From Zobellella denitrificans (GTDB taxonomy: Bacteria > Pseudomonadota > Gammaproteobacteria > Enterobacterales > Aeromonadaceae), in contig NZ_NMUO01000003.1 of assembly GCF_002237365.1 (NCBI RefSeq), forward strand, positions 1 to 64,000: 64,000 nucleotides of DNA, given 5' to 3'. The notes beneath the pieces were generated by a model, which was not told the DNA's origin, made no database searches, and was given only the letters and a program-made list of their open reading frames with translations. Shown one piece after another: positions 6,917 to 16,897 of this stretch (within the stretch, counting starts at the first letter, position 1; every line of letters starts with the position of its first letter). A program made the position numbers and the translations under genes.

Positions 6917-9181
6917 ATGAGTTTACGCAAGAAATGGATCAGTGGGCCGGCCTTCGCCACCTTCAAGAAGATACTGCCGCCGCTGTCGGCCACCGAGCGC
7001 GAGGCGATGGAGGCCGGCTCGGTGTGGTGGGACGGCGAGCTGTTCTGCGGCAAGCCGGACTGGTCCAAGCTGGCGGCCTATGGTCCTTCCTCCCTCACCG
7101 ACGAAGAGCAGGCTTTTCTCGACAACCAGGTGGAAACCCTGCTCGCCATGCTGGACGATCATCATATCGTCAACGACGAGCGCGAACTGCCCGAGCCGGT
7201 GTGGGACTATATCAAGAGGGAGGGTTTCTTCTCGCTGATCATCCCCAAGTCCTACGGCGGCCGGGACTTTTCCGCCTATGCCAATTCCACCATCGTGGCC
7301 CGCATCGCCAGCCGCAGCATCAGCGCCGCCGTTACCGTCATGGTGCCGAACTCCCTGGGGCCTGGTGAGCTGCTGATGCACTACGGTACCCAGGAGCAGA
7401 AGGATCGCTGGCTGCCGGGTCTGGCCAGGGGAACCGAGGTGCCCTGTTTTGCCCTCACCGGGCCGGAAGCCGGCTCCGATGCCGGCGCCATTCCCGACAG
7501 CGGCGTGCTGTGCCGGGGCGAGTACAAGGGCGAACAGGTACTCGGCATCCGCCTGAACTGGGACAAGCGCTACATCACCCTGGCACCGCGCGCCACCGTG
7601 CTGGGCCTGGCGTTCAAGCTCCAGGATCCGGACGGCCTGCTGGGCGACAAGCCCGAGCTTGGCATTACCTGTGCCCTGATCCCCACCAGCCATCCCGGGG
7701 TGGAGATAGGCGATCGCCACTTCCCCATGGGCCTGGCCTTCCTTAACGGTACCACCCGGGGCAAGGACGTATTCATCCCCCTCGACTGGATCATCGGCGG
7801 TCCCGATTATGCCGGTCGCGGTTGGCGCATGCTGGTGGAGTGCCTGTCCGCCGGTCGCGGCATCTCCCTGCCGGCCCTGGGTACCGCCAGCGGTCACCTG
7901 GCGGTGCAGAGCACCAGCGCCTATGCCTATGTGCGCAAGCAGTTCGGCCTTTCCATCGGCAAGTTCGAGGGCGTACAGGAAGCCCTGGCCCGCATCGGCG
8001 GCTTCACCTACCAGTTGGAGGCGGCGCGCCGGCTGACCACCCGCGGCCTGGATCTGCAGGAGAGCCCGGCCATTGTCACCGCCATCTCCAAATATCACAT
8101 GACCGAAATGGCCCGCACCGTGATGGACGACGCCATGGACGTGCACGCGGGCAAGGCCATCCAGATGGGGCCCAAGAACTACCTGGCCCACAACTACATG
8201 GGCATTCCGGTGGCGATCACCGTGGAAGGGGCCAATATCCTCACCCGCAACCTGATGATCTTCGGCCAGGGTGCCACCCGCTGCCATCCCTATGTGCTGA
8301 AGGAGCTGGAGGCGGCGGCCAACCCGGACGAGAAGGCAGGTCTGGAGCAGTTCGACCGCTTGCTGTTCCAGCATATCGCTTTCGCCGCCGGCAACGTCTT
8401 TGGCGCCTTCTGGCAGGGGCTCACCGGTGCCCGCTTCAATGGCGCGCCGGTATCCGGGCCCACCGCCGGCTATTACCGGCAACTGGCCCGCATGAGCAAG
8501 GCCCTGGCCCTGTGTGCCGACATGTCCATGCTGATCATGGGCGGCGACCTCAAGCGCAAGGAGATGATCTCGGCCCGCCTGGGGGATGTGCTGAGCCACC
8601 TCTACCTGGCCTCCGCCACCCTCAAGTTCTATGAGGACAACGGCCGTCTCGCCGACGAGCTGCCCTTCGTGCACTACGCGGTGGGCCGCAACCTGCACCA
8701 GATCAGCGAAGCCCTGGACGGTTTCTTCCAGAACTTCCCCAACCGGGCGGTGGCGGTGACGCTGAAGGCACTGATTTTCCCGTTGGGCAACCGCTACAGG
8801 AAGCCGCTGGACAAGCACGCCCAGGCCATCTGCAAGCGGCTGATGACCCCGGGCGGAGTGCGCGATCGCCTGACCCACTTGTGCTATGTGCCCAGGGACA
8901 GCGAACCGGGCCTGGGCGAGGTGGAAGCGGCCTTCCTGGCCATGGTGTCGGTGCAGGGCATCGAGCAGAAGTTGCTGGAGGCGCAGAAGGCCGGCCGGCT
9001 GCCGCGCAAGCTGCCCTTCGAGCAGATGCTGGCGCAGGCGAGGGCTCAGGATATTATCAGCGATACCGAAGCCCAGCGCCTGAACAAGGCCGAGGAGCTG
9101 CGCCGCCGTGCCATCGCGGTGGACAGCTTCGCCCCCGGGGTGCTGAGCCGGGAGATGCCAAAAAAGTCTGACGCGGCCTGA
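6917..9181 (+). CDS. fadE: acyl-CoA dehydrogenase FadE
   Basis: A 754-residue FadE-type acyl-CoA dehydrogenase, which introduces the trans-2 double bond in fatty acyl-CoA with FAD. Visible family blocks include VPCFALTGPEAGSDAG, the PKSYGG segment, SAGRGISLPALGTASGHLA, and VDDAMDVHAGKAIQMGP-like substrate-domain sequence (MDDAMDVHAGKAI). It is somewhat shorter than E. coli FadE. The ATG at 6917 follows AAGGAGAGGG. It follows psrA and ends at a strong bidirectional terminator. With FadI, FadJ and FadL elsewhere in the window it completes most of the degradation pathway. Confidence 0.94.
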   Translation: MSLRKKWISGPAFATFKKILPPLSATEREAMEAGSVWWDGELFCGKPDWSKLAAYGPSSLTDEEQAFLDNQVETLLAMLDDHHIVNDERELPEPVWDYIKREGFFSLIIPKSYGGRDFSAYANSTIVARIASRSISAAVTVMVPNSLGPGELLMHYGTQEQKDRWLPGLARGTEVPCFALTGPEAGSDAGAIPDSGVLCRGEYKGEQVLGIRLNWDKRYITLAPRATVLGLAFKLQDPDGLLGDKPELGITCALIPTSHPGVEIGDRHFPMGLAFLNGTTRGKDVFIPLDWIIGGPDYAGRGWRMLVECLSAGRGISLPALGTASGHLAVQSTSAYAYVRKQFGLSIGKFEGVQEALARIGGFTYQLEAARRLTTRGLDLQESPAIVTAISKYHMTEMARTVMDDAMDVHAGKAIQMGPKNYLAHNYMGIPVAITVEGANILTRNLMIFGQGATRCHPYVLKELEAAANPDEKAGLEQFDRLLFQHIAFAAGNVFGAFWQGLTGARFNGAPVSGPTAGYYRQLARMSKALALCADMSMLIMGGDLKRKEMISARLGDVLSHLYLASATLKFYEDNGRLADELPFVHYAVGRNLHQISEALDGFFQNFPNRAVAVTLKALIFPLGNRYRKPLDKHAQAICKRLMTPGGVRDRLTHLCYVPRDSEPGLGEVEAAFLAMVSVQGIEQKLLEAQKAGRLPRKLPFEQMLAQARAQDIISDTEAQRLNKAEELRRRAIAVDSFAPGVLSREMPKKSDAA

Positions 9182-9202
9182 GCCGCCGACCGCCATCAAC
9201 AG

Positions 9203-9231
9203 AAAAGGCCGGGCAAATGCCCGGCCTTTTT
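9203..9231. terminator. bidirectional terminator between fadE and pykA
   Basis: GGCCGGGC-AAAT-GCCCGGCC stem flanked by AAAA on the left and TTTTT on the right; it serves the convergent fadE (plus) and pykA (minus). Confidence 0.9.
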
Positions 9232-9254
9232 ATATTTCTTCCAGCTTCGGCCGC

Positions 9255-10694
9255 TTATTCCACGGTCAGGATCTTGCAGGTATTGGTGCTGCCGACCACT
9301 TCCATCATGTCGCCGTGGGTGAGCAGGACCAGATCACCGGAGCTGACGTAACCGGCCTTCTTCAGGGTAGCCAGGGCCTCGCGGCAGATCTCGGCATTGC
9401 TCAGGTTGTCGTCGGGCTTGAAGTAGACCGGGGTCACGCCGCGATACAGGTTGGTCCAGGCCAGGGTCTTGGCTTCCCGCGACAGGGAGAAGATCGGCAG
9501 GCCGGAGCTGATGCGGGACATCAGCAGCGGGGTGGTGCCGGACTGGGTCAGGGCCACGATGGCCTTGACGCCCTGCAGGTGGTTGGCCGCGTACATGGTG
9601 GACATGGCCACGGTTTCCTCCACCGAGGTGAAGGTAAAGTTCATGCGGTGGTTGGACACGTTGACGCTGGGGTGCTTCTCGGCGCCCAGGCAAACCTCGG
9701 CCATGGCCTTCACGGTTTCGATCGGGAACTGGCCGGCGGCGGTTTCGGCGGACAGCATCACGGCGTCGGTGCCATCCAGCACGGCGTTGGCCACGTCCAT
9801 CACCTCGGCACGGGTGGGCAGGGGCGCGGTGATCATCGATTCCATCATCTGGGTGGCGGTGATCACCACCCGGTTCAGGCGGCGGGAGGTGCGGATCAGC
9901 TTCTTCTGCACGCCGACCAGCTCGGGATCGCCGATTTCCACGCCCAGATCACCCCGAGCCACCATCACCACGTCGGAGGCCAGGATCACGTCTTCCATGG
10001 CGGCGTCGGTGGCCACCGCTTCGGCGCGCTCCACCTTGGCCACCAGCTTGGCGTTGCTGCCGGCGGCGCGGGCCAGTTCACGGGCAATGCGCATGTCTTC
10101 ACCGGTACGGGGGAAGGACACCGCCAGGTAGTCGACGCCGATCTTGGCGGCGGTCTTGATGTCTTCCTTGTCCTTGTCGGTCAGGGCCGGAGCGGACAGG
10201 CCGCCGCCTTTCTTGTTGATGCCCTTGTTGTTGGACAGGGGGCCGGCCACAGTGACTTCGGTCAGTACCTTGTTGCCGTCCACACCTTCGACCCGCAGCT
10301 GGACGCGGCCGTCGTCGAGCAGCAGGATGTCACCCTGTCTGACGTCTTGCGGCAGCTCCTTGTAGTCGATACCGACGCGTTCCTGGTTGCCTTCACCCTT
10401 GGGCAGATCCGCGTCCAGCACGAACTTGTCACCGATATTGAGGTGGATCTTGCCGTCCTTGAAGGTGGACACCCGGATTTTGGGCCCCTGCAGGTCACCC
10501 AGTATGGCCACGTGCTTGCCCAGCTTTTTCGCAATTTCACGCACCTGGTTGGCGCGGGCCATGTGATCTTCCGGAGTACCATGGGAGAAATTCATGCGCA
10601 CCACGTTGGCGCCGGCGGCGATGATCCCTTCCAGGTTGTTGTCGCGGTCGGTGGCCGGGCCCAGGGTGGTGACAATCTTGGTACGTCTTAACAT
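9255..10694 (-). CDS. pykA: pyruvate kinase (PykA type)
   Basis: A 479-residue pyruvate kinase, converting phosphoenolpyruvate and ADP to pyruvate and ATP. Visible blocks: [14 protein letters not shown] at the N-terminus, MNFSHG, the substrate loop [13 protein letters not shown] and [10 protein letters not shown]. Length and N-terminus match the PykA isozyme group. The ATG at 10692-10694 has a GGAGTC ribosome site. It lies downstream of hexR in the same orientation but is separated by a terminator and a 285-bp spacer, so it has its own promoter, which in related bacteria is controlled by HexR. Confidence 0.95.
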   Translation of the reverse strand: MLRRTKIVTTLGPATDRDNNLEGIIAAGANVVRMNFSHGTPEDHMARANQVREIAKKLGKHVAILGDLQGPKIRVSTFKDGKIHLNIGDKFVLDADLPKGEGNQERVGIDYKELPQDVRQGDILLLDDGRVQLRVEGVDGNKVLTEVTVAGPLSNNKGINKKGGGLSAPALTDKDKEDIKTAAKIGVDYLAVSFPRTGEDMRIARELARAAGSNAKLVAKVERAEAVATDAAMEDVILASDVVMVARGDLGVEIGDPELVGVQKKLIRTSRRLNRVVITATQMMESMITAPLPTRAEVMDVANAVLDGTDAVMLSAETAAGQFPIETVKAMAEVCLGAEKHPSVNVSNHRMNFTFTSVEETVAMSTMYAANHLQGVKAIVALTQSGTTPLLMSRISSGLPIFSLSREAKTLAWTNLYRGVTPVYFKPDDNLSNAEICREALATLKKAGYVSSGDLVLLTHGDMMEVVGSTNTCKILTVE

Positions 10695-10888
10695 AAGAGA
10701 CTCCAATAGAGATGTAGATGTAATAAAGAGGGGAAGTTCGGATTGCTTTTTAAGCCTGGCAGGCTGCGAATAGGGGACGAACGACGGATGTCTGCAGACG
10801 GGAGCCTGGTGGGTGCCAATTGAGCCGTAATGGGCTCTCGGTAGGTGATAAGTGGCTTGCTCACGGCCTGACGCTGCATCCTTGGTTT

Positions 10889-10910
10889 TGTAAATTGTTA
10901 CCGATAATAA
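10889..10910 (-). promoter_or_regulatory. possible HexR box upstream of pykA
   Basis: TGTAAATTGTTACC-like sequence in the pykA upstream region resembles the TGTAATTNAATTACA operator reported for HexR. A second TGTAATAAAG half-site lies nearer the gene (about 10715-10724). Both are imperfect; support comes mainly from the adjacent hexR. Confidence 0.35.
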
Positions 10911-10941
10911 CCGAAGCGAGGACCAAAGTGTAGACTCGGTC

Positions 10942-10971
10942 ACAAAAATGGCCGGTATTTGCCGGCCATTT
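10942..10971 (-). terminator. hexR terminator
   Basis: On the minus strand ATGGCCGG-caaat-CCGGCCAT is followed by a T-rich run, 9-38 bp past the hexR stop. Confidence 0.8.
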
Positions 10972-10979
10972 GATCAAAA

Positions 10980-11831
10980 TCAAAGGTGAGGGTTATCAAA
11001 TCGTGAATTTTTTATCCCTTCCTTAACTTTCTTCAGGTTTTCCCGAAATTTGGTGCCGCGGCGCAGGATAAAGCCGGTGGCGAGCACGTCGATCAGCACC
11101 ATCTGGGCCAGGCGGGAGGCCATCGGCAGGTAGACGTCGGTGTCTTCCGGCACGTCCATCGACAGCACCATGGTGCACTCCCGGGCCAGGGGCGAGTCCT
11201 TGGCGGTGAGGCCGATGACGATGGCATCGTTCTGGCGGGCGAGCTGGGCGATTTCCACCAGCGCCTTGGTGCGGCCGGTGTGGGAGATCAGCACCACCAC
11301 ATCGCCTTCGGAACTGCTGATGCAGCTCATGCGCATCATCACCACGTCGTCGAAGCACAGCACCGGCACGTTGAAGCGGAAGAACTTGTTCATGGCATCG
11401 TGGGCCACGGCGGAAGAGGCGCCGAGGCCGAAGAAGGACAGCTTCTTGGCCTGGGTCAGGATATCCACGCAGCGGTTGACCGCCTGCGGGTCCAGGCTGT
11501 GCCGGGCCGAGTCCAGGCAGGCCATGCTGGACTCGAAGATCTTGGCGGTATAGGACTCGGGACCGTCGTCTTCTTCCACGTGGCGGTTCACGTAGGGGGT
11601 GCCGTTGGCCAGGCTCTGGGCCAGGTGCAGCTTGAAATCGGGAAAGCCCTTGGTGTCGAGCCGGCGGCAGAAGCGGTTGACGGTCGGCTCGCTCACATCC
11701 GCCAGCTTGGCCAGGGCGGCGATGCTGGAATGGATGGCGGTTTGCGGCGAAGCCAGGATCACTTCCGCCACTTTCCTTTCAGACTTGCTGAAACTCTCTA
11801 TATTTTTTGTAATTTTTTCCAATGTATTCAT
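10980..11831 (-). CDS. hexR: HexR, RpiR-family regulator of central carbon metabolism
   Basis: A 283-residue RpiR-family protein: N-terminal helix-turn-helix (KLADVSEPTVNRFCRRLDTKG, residues about 40-65) and a C-terminal SIS sugar-phosphate domain (KLSFFGLGASSAVAHDA, VLISHTGRTKALVEIA). HexR senses the Entner-Doudoroff intermediate KDPG and controls glycolytic, gluconeogenic and pyk genes. The neighbouring pykA matches the conserved hexR-pykA arrangement of gammaproteobacteria. ATG at 11829-11831. The 254-bp upstream spacer holds an AT-rich promoter region with TATAGTG, but I could not fix a -35. Confidence 0.92.
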   Translation of the reverse strand: MNTLEKITKNIESFSKSERKVAEVILASPQTAIHSSIAALAKLADVSEPTVNRFCRRLDTKGFPDFKLHLAQSLANGTPYVNRHVEEDDGPESYTAKIFESSMACLDSARHSLDPQAVNRCVDILTQAKKLSFFGLGASSAVAHDAMNKFFRFNVPVLCFDDVVMMRMSCISSSEGDVVVLISHTGRTKALVEIAQLARQNDAIVIGLTAKDSPLARECTMVLSMDVPEDTDVYLPMASRLAQMVLIDVLATGFILRRGTKFRENLKKVKEGIKNSRFDNPHL

Positions 11832-12042
11832 CTGGACTACCGGGCTCGATGGGACGGGCCAGGAACAACCCTGGGCTGCGTAACATAAGTGGATACACTA
11901 TACAGGACAATCGATTGCGTTAAGAGTATCCCCATACCAAAGTATGACTGAACTCTAAAAAAATTACTCGAAAGGCGAAAAAAATGCCAACAATGGTGTT
12001 GCTTAATAACAAATGACATGACCTGGATCGGGTTGGAGATGT

Positions 12043-12067
12043 AAAAAAGCCCCGCGAACGGGGCTTT
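12043..12067. terminator. rimO terminator
   Basis: AAAAAAGCCCCG-cgaa-CGGGGCTTTT; on the minus strand it follows the rimO stop by 19 bp and ends in a T-run. Confidence 0.9.
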
Positions 12068-12085
12068 TGTTGGGAGCTCCAGTAG

Positions 12086-13399
12086 TTAGACCGGCTCGCC
12101 CCAGAGATCGTATTCGTCGGAGTGGGTGACGGTCACCTTGACCAGGTCGCCGGGCTTGAGCTCGGTCTCGCCATTGAGGTAGACCAGGCCGTCGATTTCC
12201 GGGGCGTCGGCGCTGGAGCGGCCGATGGCGCCTTCTTCGTCCACCTCGTCGATCAATACCTCGATGACCTTGCCCACCTTCTGCGCCAGCTTGCGGGTGG
12301 AAATCTCCTGCTGCAGCGCCATAAAGCGTTCGAAGCGCTCCTGCTTGACCTCTTCCGGCACCGGGTCCGCCAGCTCGTTGGCGCGGGCGCCTTCCACCGG
12401 GCTGTAGGTGAAGCAGCCGACCCGATCCAGCTCGGCCTGCTCGATAAAGTCGAGCAGCAGTTGGAAGTCTTCTTCGGTTTCGCCCGGAAAGCCCACGATA
12501 AAGGTGGAGCGGATGGTGATCTCGGGGCAGATCTCGCGCCAGCTGCGGATGCGCTCCAGGGTGCGCTCCACCGCGCCCGGGCGCTTCATCAGTTTCAGGA
12601 TGCGGGGGCTGGCGTGCTGCAGCGGAATATCCAGGTAGGGCAGTATCTTGCCGTCGCGCATCAGCGGGATCAGATCGTCCACGTGCGGGTAGGGGTAGAC
12701 ATAGTGCAGCCGAACCCAGACGCCCATCTTGCCGAGCTCCTCGCACAGGGCCTGGATATGGGTCTTGACCGGCATGCCGTCGGCGAAGCCGGTCTTGTGC
12801 TTGACGTCCACCCCGTAGGCGGAGGTGTCCTGGGAGATCACCAGCAGCTCCTTCACCCCGGCATCCACCAGGCGGCGGGCCTCACTCAGTACCTCGCCGA
12901 TGGGACGGCTGTCCAGATCGCCGCGCATGGAGGGGATGATGCAGAAGGTGCACTTGTGGTTGCAGCCCTCGGAAATCTTCAGGTAGGCGAAATGCTTGGG
13001 CGTGAGCTTGACGCCCTGCTCGGGTACCAGGCTGACGAAGGGGTTGTACTCCGGGCGCGGCACGTACTTGTGCACATGGTTCAGCACCTGCTCGTAGGAG
13101 TGGGGGCCGGTGATCTCCAGCACCTTGGGGTGCACTTCACGGATTTGATCTTCCTTGGCGCCCAGGCAGCCGGTGACGATGACCTTGCCGTTTTCGCTCA
13201 GGGCTTCGCCCACCGCTTCCAGGGATTCCTGCACGGCGCTGTCGATAAAGCCGCAAGTATTGACGATCACCAGATCGGCATCATCGTAGGAAGGCACCAC
13301 GTCGTAGCCTTCGATACGCAACTGGGTCAGGATACGCTCGGAGTCGACCAGGTTTTTCGGGCAACCGAGGGACACGAAGCCGATACGGGGAACAGACAT
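12086..13399 (-). CDS. rimO: ribosomal protein S12 methylthiotransferase RimO
   Basis: A 437-residue radical-SAM methylthiotransferase that adds a beta-methylthio group to the conserved aspartate of ribosomal protein S12. The N-terminal UPF0004 domain starts [16 protein letters not shown], the radical SAM CxxxCxxC motif appears as CNHKCTFC, and the C-terminal TRAM domain ends the protein ([14 protein letters not shown]). I use the ATG at 13397-13399; a GTG two codons upstream (13405) is an alternative, and neither has a strong ribosome site. Single gene bounded by its own terminator. Confidence 0.93.
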   Translation of the reverse strand: MSVPRIGFVSLGCPKNLVDSERILTQLRIEGYDVVPSYDDADLVIVNTCGFIDSAVQESLEAVGEALSENGKVIVTGCLGAKEDQIREVHPKVLEITGPHSYEQVLNHVHKYVPRPEYNPFVSLVPEQGVKLTPKHFAYLKISEGCNHKCTFCIIPSMRGDLDSRPIGEVLSEARRLVDAGVKELLVISQDTSAYGVDVKHKTGFADGMPVKTHIQALCEELGKMGVWVRLHYVYPYPHVDDLIPLMRDGKILPYLDIPLQHASPRILKLMKRPGAVERTLERIRSWREICPEITIRSTFIVGFPGETEEDFQLLLDFIEQAELDRVGCFTYSPVEGARANELADPVPEEVKQERFERFMALQQEISTRKLAQKVGKVIEVLIDEVDEEGAIGRSSADAPEIDGLVYLNGETELKPGDLVKVTVTHSDEYDLWGEPV

Positions 13400-13491
13400 A
13401 CTCACTTGACTTGACTCACTTTGAAAGAGGGTAGAAACAAAAGAGGGCGCATTTTACACCCAAGCCGGCTGATTAAAAAAGAGCCAGCAAC

Positions 13492-13520
13492 AAAAACACC
13501 CCGGAAGGCCGGGGTGTTTT
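13492..13520. terminator. sodB terminator
   Basis: AAAACACCCCGG-aagg-CCGGGGTGTTTT, just past the sodB stop on the minus strand; nearly symmetric, so it could work both ways. Confidence 0.9.
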
Positions 13521-13534
13521 CAACTGACAAAAAC

Positions 13535-14116
13535 TTACTTGGCGAAGTTTTCTGCCACGAAGTCCCAGTTGACCAGGGCCCAGAAGGCCTTGACATAGTC
13601 GGGGCGCACGTTGCGGTAGTCGATGTAGTAGGCGTGTTCCCAGACGTCACAGGTCAGCAGCGGGGCAACGCCCTCGGTCAGCGGGCAGCCGGCGTTGGAG
13701 GTGTTGACGATACCCACGGAGCCGTCGGCCTTCTTCACCAGCCAGGTCCAGCCGGAGCCGAAGTTGGTCACGCAGGACTTGGTGAACTCTTCCTTGAAGG
13801 CATCGAAGGAGCCGAAGGCGGCCTTGATGGCGTCGGCCAGGGCACCGGTCGGCTCGCCGCCACCGTTGGGGGACAGGCAGTGCCAGTAGAAGGTGTGGTT
13901 CCACACCTGGGCGGCGTTGTTGAAGATGCCGCCGGAAGAAGTCTTGATGATGTCTTCCAGGGATTTGCCTTCGAACTCGGTGCCGGGAACCAGGTTGTTC
14001 AGGTTGACCACGTAGGTGTTGTGGTGCTTGCCGTAGTGGTATTCCAGGGTTTCCTGGGAGATATGGGGTTCCAGAGCATTTTTGGCGTAAGGCAGTGCGG
14101 GAAGTTCAAATGCCAT
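13535..14116 (-). CDS. sodB: superoxide dismutase [Fe]
   Basis: A 193-residue iron superoxide dismutase that converts superoxide to peroxide and oxygen in the cytoplasm. All four metal ligands are visible: His27 (LEYHYGKHH), the second His in NHTFYWHCL, and Asp/His in [11 protein letters not shown]. Start ATG at 14114-14116 with a GGAGAAG ribosome site. It stands alone between rimO and the grxD spacer. The iron form is inferred from overall similarity to E. coli SodB rather than from a single residue. Confidence 0.95.
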   Translation of the reverse strand: MAFELPALPYAKNALEPHISQETLEYHYGKHHNTYVVNLNNLVPGTEFEGKSLEDIIKTSSGGIFNNAAQVWNHTFYWHCLSPNGGGEPTGALADAIKAAFGSFDAFKEEFTKSCVTNFGSGWTWLVKKADGSVGIVNTSNAGCPLTEGVAPLLTCDVWEHAYYIDYRNVRPDYVKAFWALVNWDFVAENFAK

Positions 14117-14348
14117 TGTTATCTTCTCCATTTTGATTGTGCCAGCCGGGGCTGGCCGAGACATTGCTGCTTGCTTTCTTTCCATGGCGGAAACGGCCCA
14201 AATCCGAGCTTAGCCGCAAACCGCTAAATTGCTGAAAGGATTGTAACAGTTTGGCGGATGACGAAACAACAACAGCTTTTGTAAGGGGATAATGCCCCGG
14301 TATTCGCTGGCAGCTTGATGACAAAGTCGTTGTCATGACCGAATAAGT

Positions 14349-14452
14349 CGGCCAAAGGGCCAGCCCCGCCGACACGCCGTGAATCCGTCCATGGAGGCTC
14401 CGCCGCGCCCTCCCTGGCGCGGAGGGTCGGCGAAGCGGTTCCCTTTGTCCTC
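14349..14452 (+). repeat. 104-bp dispersed palindromic repeat, copy B
   Basis: Same frame as copy A at 5596-5700: CGGCCAAAG start, CCGCCGAC and GTCGGCG arms, GGCGCGCC-TCCCT-GGCGCGG centre region, CTTTGTCCTC end. It occupies the 509-bp spacer between sodB and grxD; the remainder of that spacer shows no gene. Confidence 0.7.
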
Positions 14453-14563
14453 CTGTTTTGGCATGGTGCCTGTCTAAGTAAGCCCGAAGCTTTGTCAGCA
14501 GCCTGCCCGGTATTCAGCGGGACTTTTATTGCCTTGCAGATACCGATTTATGTGTCCTCGCTC

Positions 14564-14591
14564 TTGTGACCGCAGAGGGATAAAGTAGAAT
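14564..14591 (+). promoter_or_regulatory. grxD promoter
   Basis: TTGTGA (14564-14569) and TAGAAT (14586-14591) with 16-bp spacing, about 35 bp before the grxD start. Confidence 0.45.
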
Positions 14592-14625
14592 AGCCTTTTT
14601 TAACAACACGCCGTCCGAGGTGGTT

Positions 14626-14964
14626 ATGGACACCATTGAGAAAATCAAGACCCAGATCAGCGAAAACCCGATCCTGCTGTACATGAAAGGATCGCCCAAG
14701 TTCCCCAGCTGCGGTTTCTCCGCCCAGGCCTCCCAGGCGCTGATGAACTGCGGCGAGCCCTTCGCCTATGTGGATATCCTGCAAAACCCCGATATTCGCG
14801 CCGAGCTGCCCAAATACGCCAACTGGCCGACCTTTCCCCAGCTGTGGATCGAAGGGGAGCTGATCGGCGGTTGCGACATCATCATCGAGATGTTCCAGCA
14901 GGGCGAACTGCAGGCCCTGATCAAGGACACCGCCGCCCGTCATCCCCGCCCCGAGCAGGCATAA
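14626..14964 (+). CDS. grxD: monothiol glutaredoxin Grx4
   Basis: A 112-residue monothiol glutaredoxin with the signature CGFS active site (KFPSCGFSAQ) and the WPTFPQLW and GGCDI glutathione-binding segments. Grx4 proteins bind and pass on [2Fe-2S] clusters and work with BolA partners. The ATG at 14626 is preceded by GAGG; an in-frame GTG at 14620 is the alternative. Followed by a spacer with a heptamer array; no BolA gene is adjacent. Confidence 0.94.
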   Translation: MDTIEKIKTQISENPILLYMKGSPKFPSCGFSAQASQALMNCGEPFAYVDILQNPDIRAELPKYANWPTFPQLWIEGELIGGCDIIIEMFQQGELQALIKDTAARHPRPEQA

Positions 14965-15062
14965 GCCCGCCCGACGCCAGGCGGAAAAGCCAAGAGACAT
15001 GCGCAGTGCCGGCTGAAATATCCGGCCGGCACTGCTGTCGCAGGCTTGCCGGCCTATTATTT

Positions 15063-15139
15063 TCACACCTCACACCTCACACCTCACACCTCACACCTCA
15101 CACCTCACACCTCACACCTCACACCTCACACCTCACGCC
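15063..15139. repeat. TCACACC heptamer array, eleven units
   Basis: Ten exact tandem copies of TCACACC followed by one TCACGCC variant. The next three bases (TCA, 15140-15142) continue the phase and form the stop codon of the narX-like gene on the minus strand. No spacers, so not CRISPR. Confidence 0.95.
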
Positions 15140-16840
15140 TCAGGGCCTGAAACACACTTCCAGCAGGGTGCCGCCCCCGTCAGCGGAACCGATGCGCAGG
15201 GTACCGCCCAGGCTGGCGGCCCTGTCCTGCATGATCCTGAGCCCATAGTGCTGGCCCTGCTCCGCGCCGGCCTCGATGCCGGTGCCGTTGTCCTCTACCG
15301 ACAGGTGGATTTCTTCGTCCTGCTGCCAGACCCGCACCGCCACCTGGCTGGCGTGGGCGTGCTTGAACACGTTGTGCAGGGCCTCGCGGGTGATTTGCAC
15401 CAGGTGGATGGTCTGGTTGGGGCTCAGCCGGTGGGGCGACAGCCGGTATTCGAAATCGATGGCATAACCCATGCGACGGCTGAACTCGGCCAGGGTGTCG
15501 CTCAGGGCGGCGTAGAGGCCGGGCTTGTCCAGCTTGAGGCGGAAGGTGGTGAGCAGTTCCCGCAACTGGCGGTAGGCGTTGTTCAGCCCTTCGCGCATTT
15601 CCTCCAGTCCCGAGGCCACCTCCGGGCTGGGGTTGGGCAGTTGCAACTGCACATAGCTGACCTGCAGCTTGAGGTAGGTGAGGGCCTGGGCGAGAGAGTC
15701 GTGCAGCTCGCGGGCGATGGTCGCCCTTTCCTCCATCAGTTGCAGTTGCTGATACTGGTGCTGGCGCCGGTCCAGGGCCAGCGCCGTGGTGAACTGATCG
15801 AAAATACTGGCCAGCAGCTGTTGCTGCTCCTCCGCCAGCTCTTGCCCCGGCGGGCAGTAGGCGAGGACCTGACCGTAATGGCCGCTGCCATCCTGCAGCG
15901 GCCAGCGGTAGTTGGGGACGTCGCGGGGGCCGCCGGCTTCGGAGCAGGCGGTGACTTCGTCGAAGGGGCTGTCGTCATCGCCTTCGTAGAGATGGATGCA
16001 GATCTGGCGCAGGGGAGTGAGCTGCTCCAGTCGGTTCAGCAGGCCGGGCAGGCGTTGATAGAGGGGCTCGACTCCCTGCAGCTCGCGCTGGGTATCGTAG
16101 AGGGTGCTCAGGGTCTGGTTGGAACGCACCAGGGCCCGGGTCTGTTGCTCCACCTTTTCTTCCAGTTGGCCGTAAAGCTCGGACAGCTGCCGGTTCATGG
16201 TATCCATGGTGTCGGCCAGCACCGCCATTTCATCGTCGCCGCCGATGCCGCTGCGGCAGGCAAAATCTCCCTGGCCCACGGCCCGGGCCACCAGCAGCAG
16301 GCGGCGCAGGGGGGTGAGCAGGCGCTGGTGCAGGTAGATGACCGCTGCCACCAAAATCAGCAGCATGGCCAGCATCACCATGAACTGCAGCCAGCTCTGG
16401 CGCTGGAGACTGGCCTCGGTGTTTTGCTCGAGCTGGGCCACCAGAAGGTCGATGGCGTCGACGAAGGCGGCCACCTGTCCGCGGACCGGCTCGCGCGCTT
16501 CGGCCTGCTGCAGGCTTAGCCTGAGCTGCTGCCATTGCTGCTGCAGTTGCCGGTGCTCCTGGCTGAGGGCGTCGCTGTCCAGCACCCGCACCAGCAGCGG
16601 ATCCTGCAGATCCCGCTCCAGCATCAGCAGATCATCCTCCTCCTGCAGCGGCACCCGGCTGAGCAGGCGGTAGCTCTGCATCCTGAGCGAGCCGGCCTTG
16701 TTGATCACGTAGGCCCTGCCTTCGCTCTTGTCGGACAGCCAGGCCGAGGCCGCCAGGCTGATCAGGGCCAGCAGCACCAGGATCAGCATCAGCAGGGTGA
16801 TGCGGGTCAGCAATGAGCGGGAGAAGGGAATGGACGACAT
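15140..16840 (-). CDS. narX: nitrate/nitrite sensor histidine kinase, NarX-type
   Basis: A 566-residue membrane kinase. N-terminal TM helix (about 10-33), periplasmic sensor with the NarX/NarQ P-box (INKAGSLRMQSYRLL), second TM (about 150-172), HAMP (RLLTPLRRLLLVARAVGQGDF), a GAF-like region, then HisKA_3 with phospho-His in ERATIARELHDSLAQALTYLK and an HATPase domain (EALHNVFKHAHAS, VEDNGTGI). NarX/NarQ sense nitrate and phosphorylate NarL/NarP; no cognate regulator is in the window. It follows tusE by 57 bp and may be co-transcribed. NarX versus NarQ cannot be settled by eye. Confidence 0.85.
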   Translation of the reverse strand: MSSIPFSRSLLTRITLLMLILVLLALISLAASAWLSDKSEGRAYVINKAGSLRMQSYRLLSRVPLQEEDDLLMLERDLQDPLLVRVLDSDALSQEHRQLQQQWQQLRLSLQQAEAREPVRGQVAAFVDAIDLLVAQLEQNTEASLQRQSWLQFMVMLAMLLILVAAVIYLHQRLLTPLRRLLLVARAVGQGDFACRSGIGGDDEMAVLADTMDTMNRQLSELYGQLEEKVEQQTRALVRSNQTLSTLYDTQRELQGVEPLYQRLPGLLNRLEQLTPLRQICIHLYEGDDDSPFDEVTACSEAGGPRDVPNYRWPLQDGSGHYGQVLAYCPPGQELAEEQQQLLASIFDQFTTALALDRRQHQYQQLQLMEERATIARELHDSLAQALTYLKLQVSYVQLQLPNPSPEVASGLEEMREGLNNAYRQLRELLTTFRLKLDKPGLYAALSDTLAEFSRRMGYAIDFEYRLSPHRLSPNQTIHLVQITREALHNVFKHAHASQVAVRVWQQDEEIHLSVEDNGTGIEAGAEQGQHYGLRIMQDRAASLGGTLRIGSADGGGTLLEVCFRP

Positions 16841-16897
16841 GGCGCACTGTCCTTGGTGGCGGTAACGAACGGACCCTTCGGGCGAAGGGCCCGGGAC

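Noticed and set aside
15063-15139. CRISPR array
   Set aside because: Units are 7 bp, contiguous and without spacers; no cas genes in the window.
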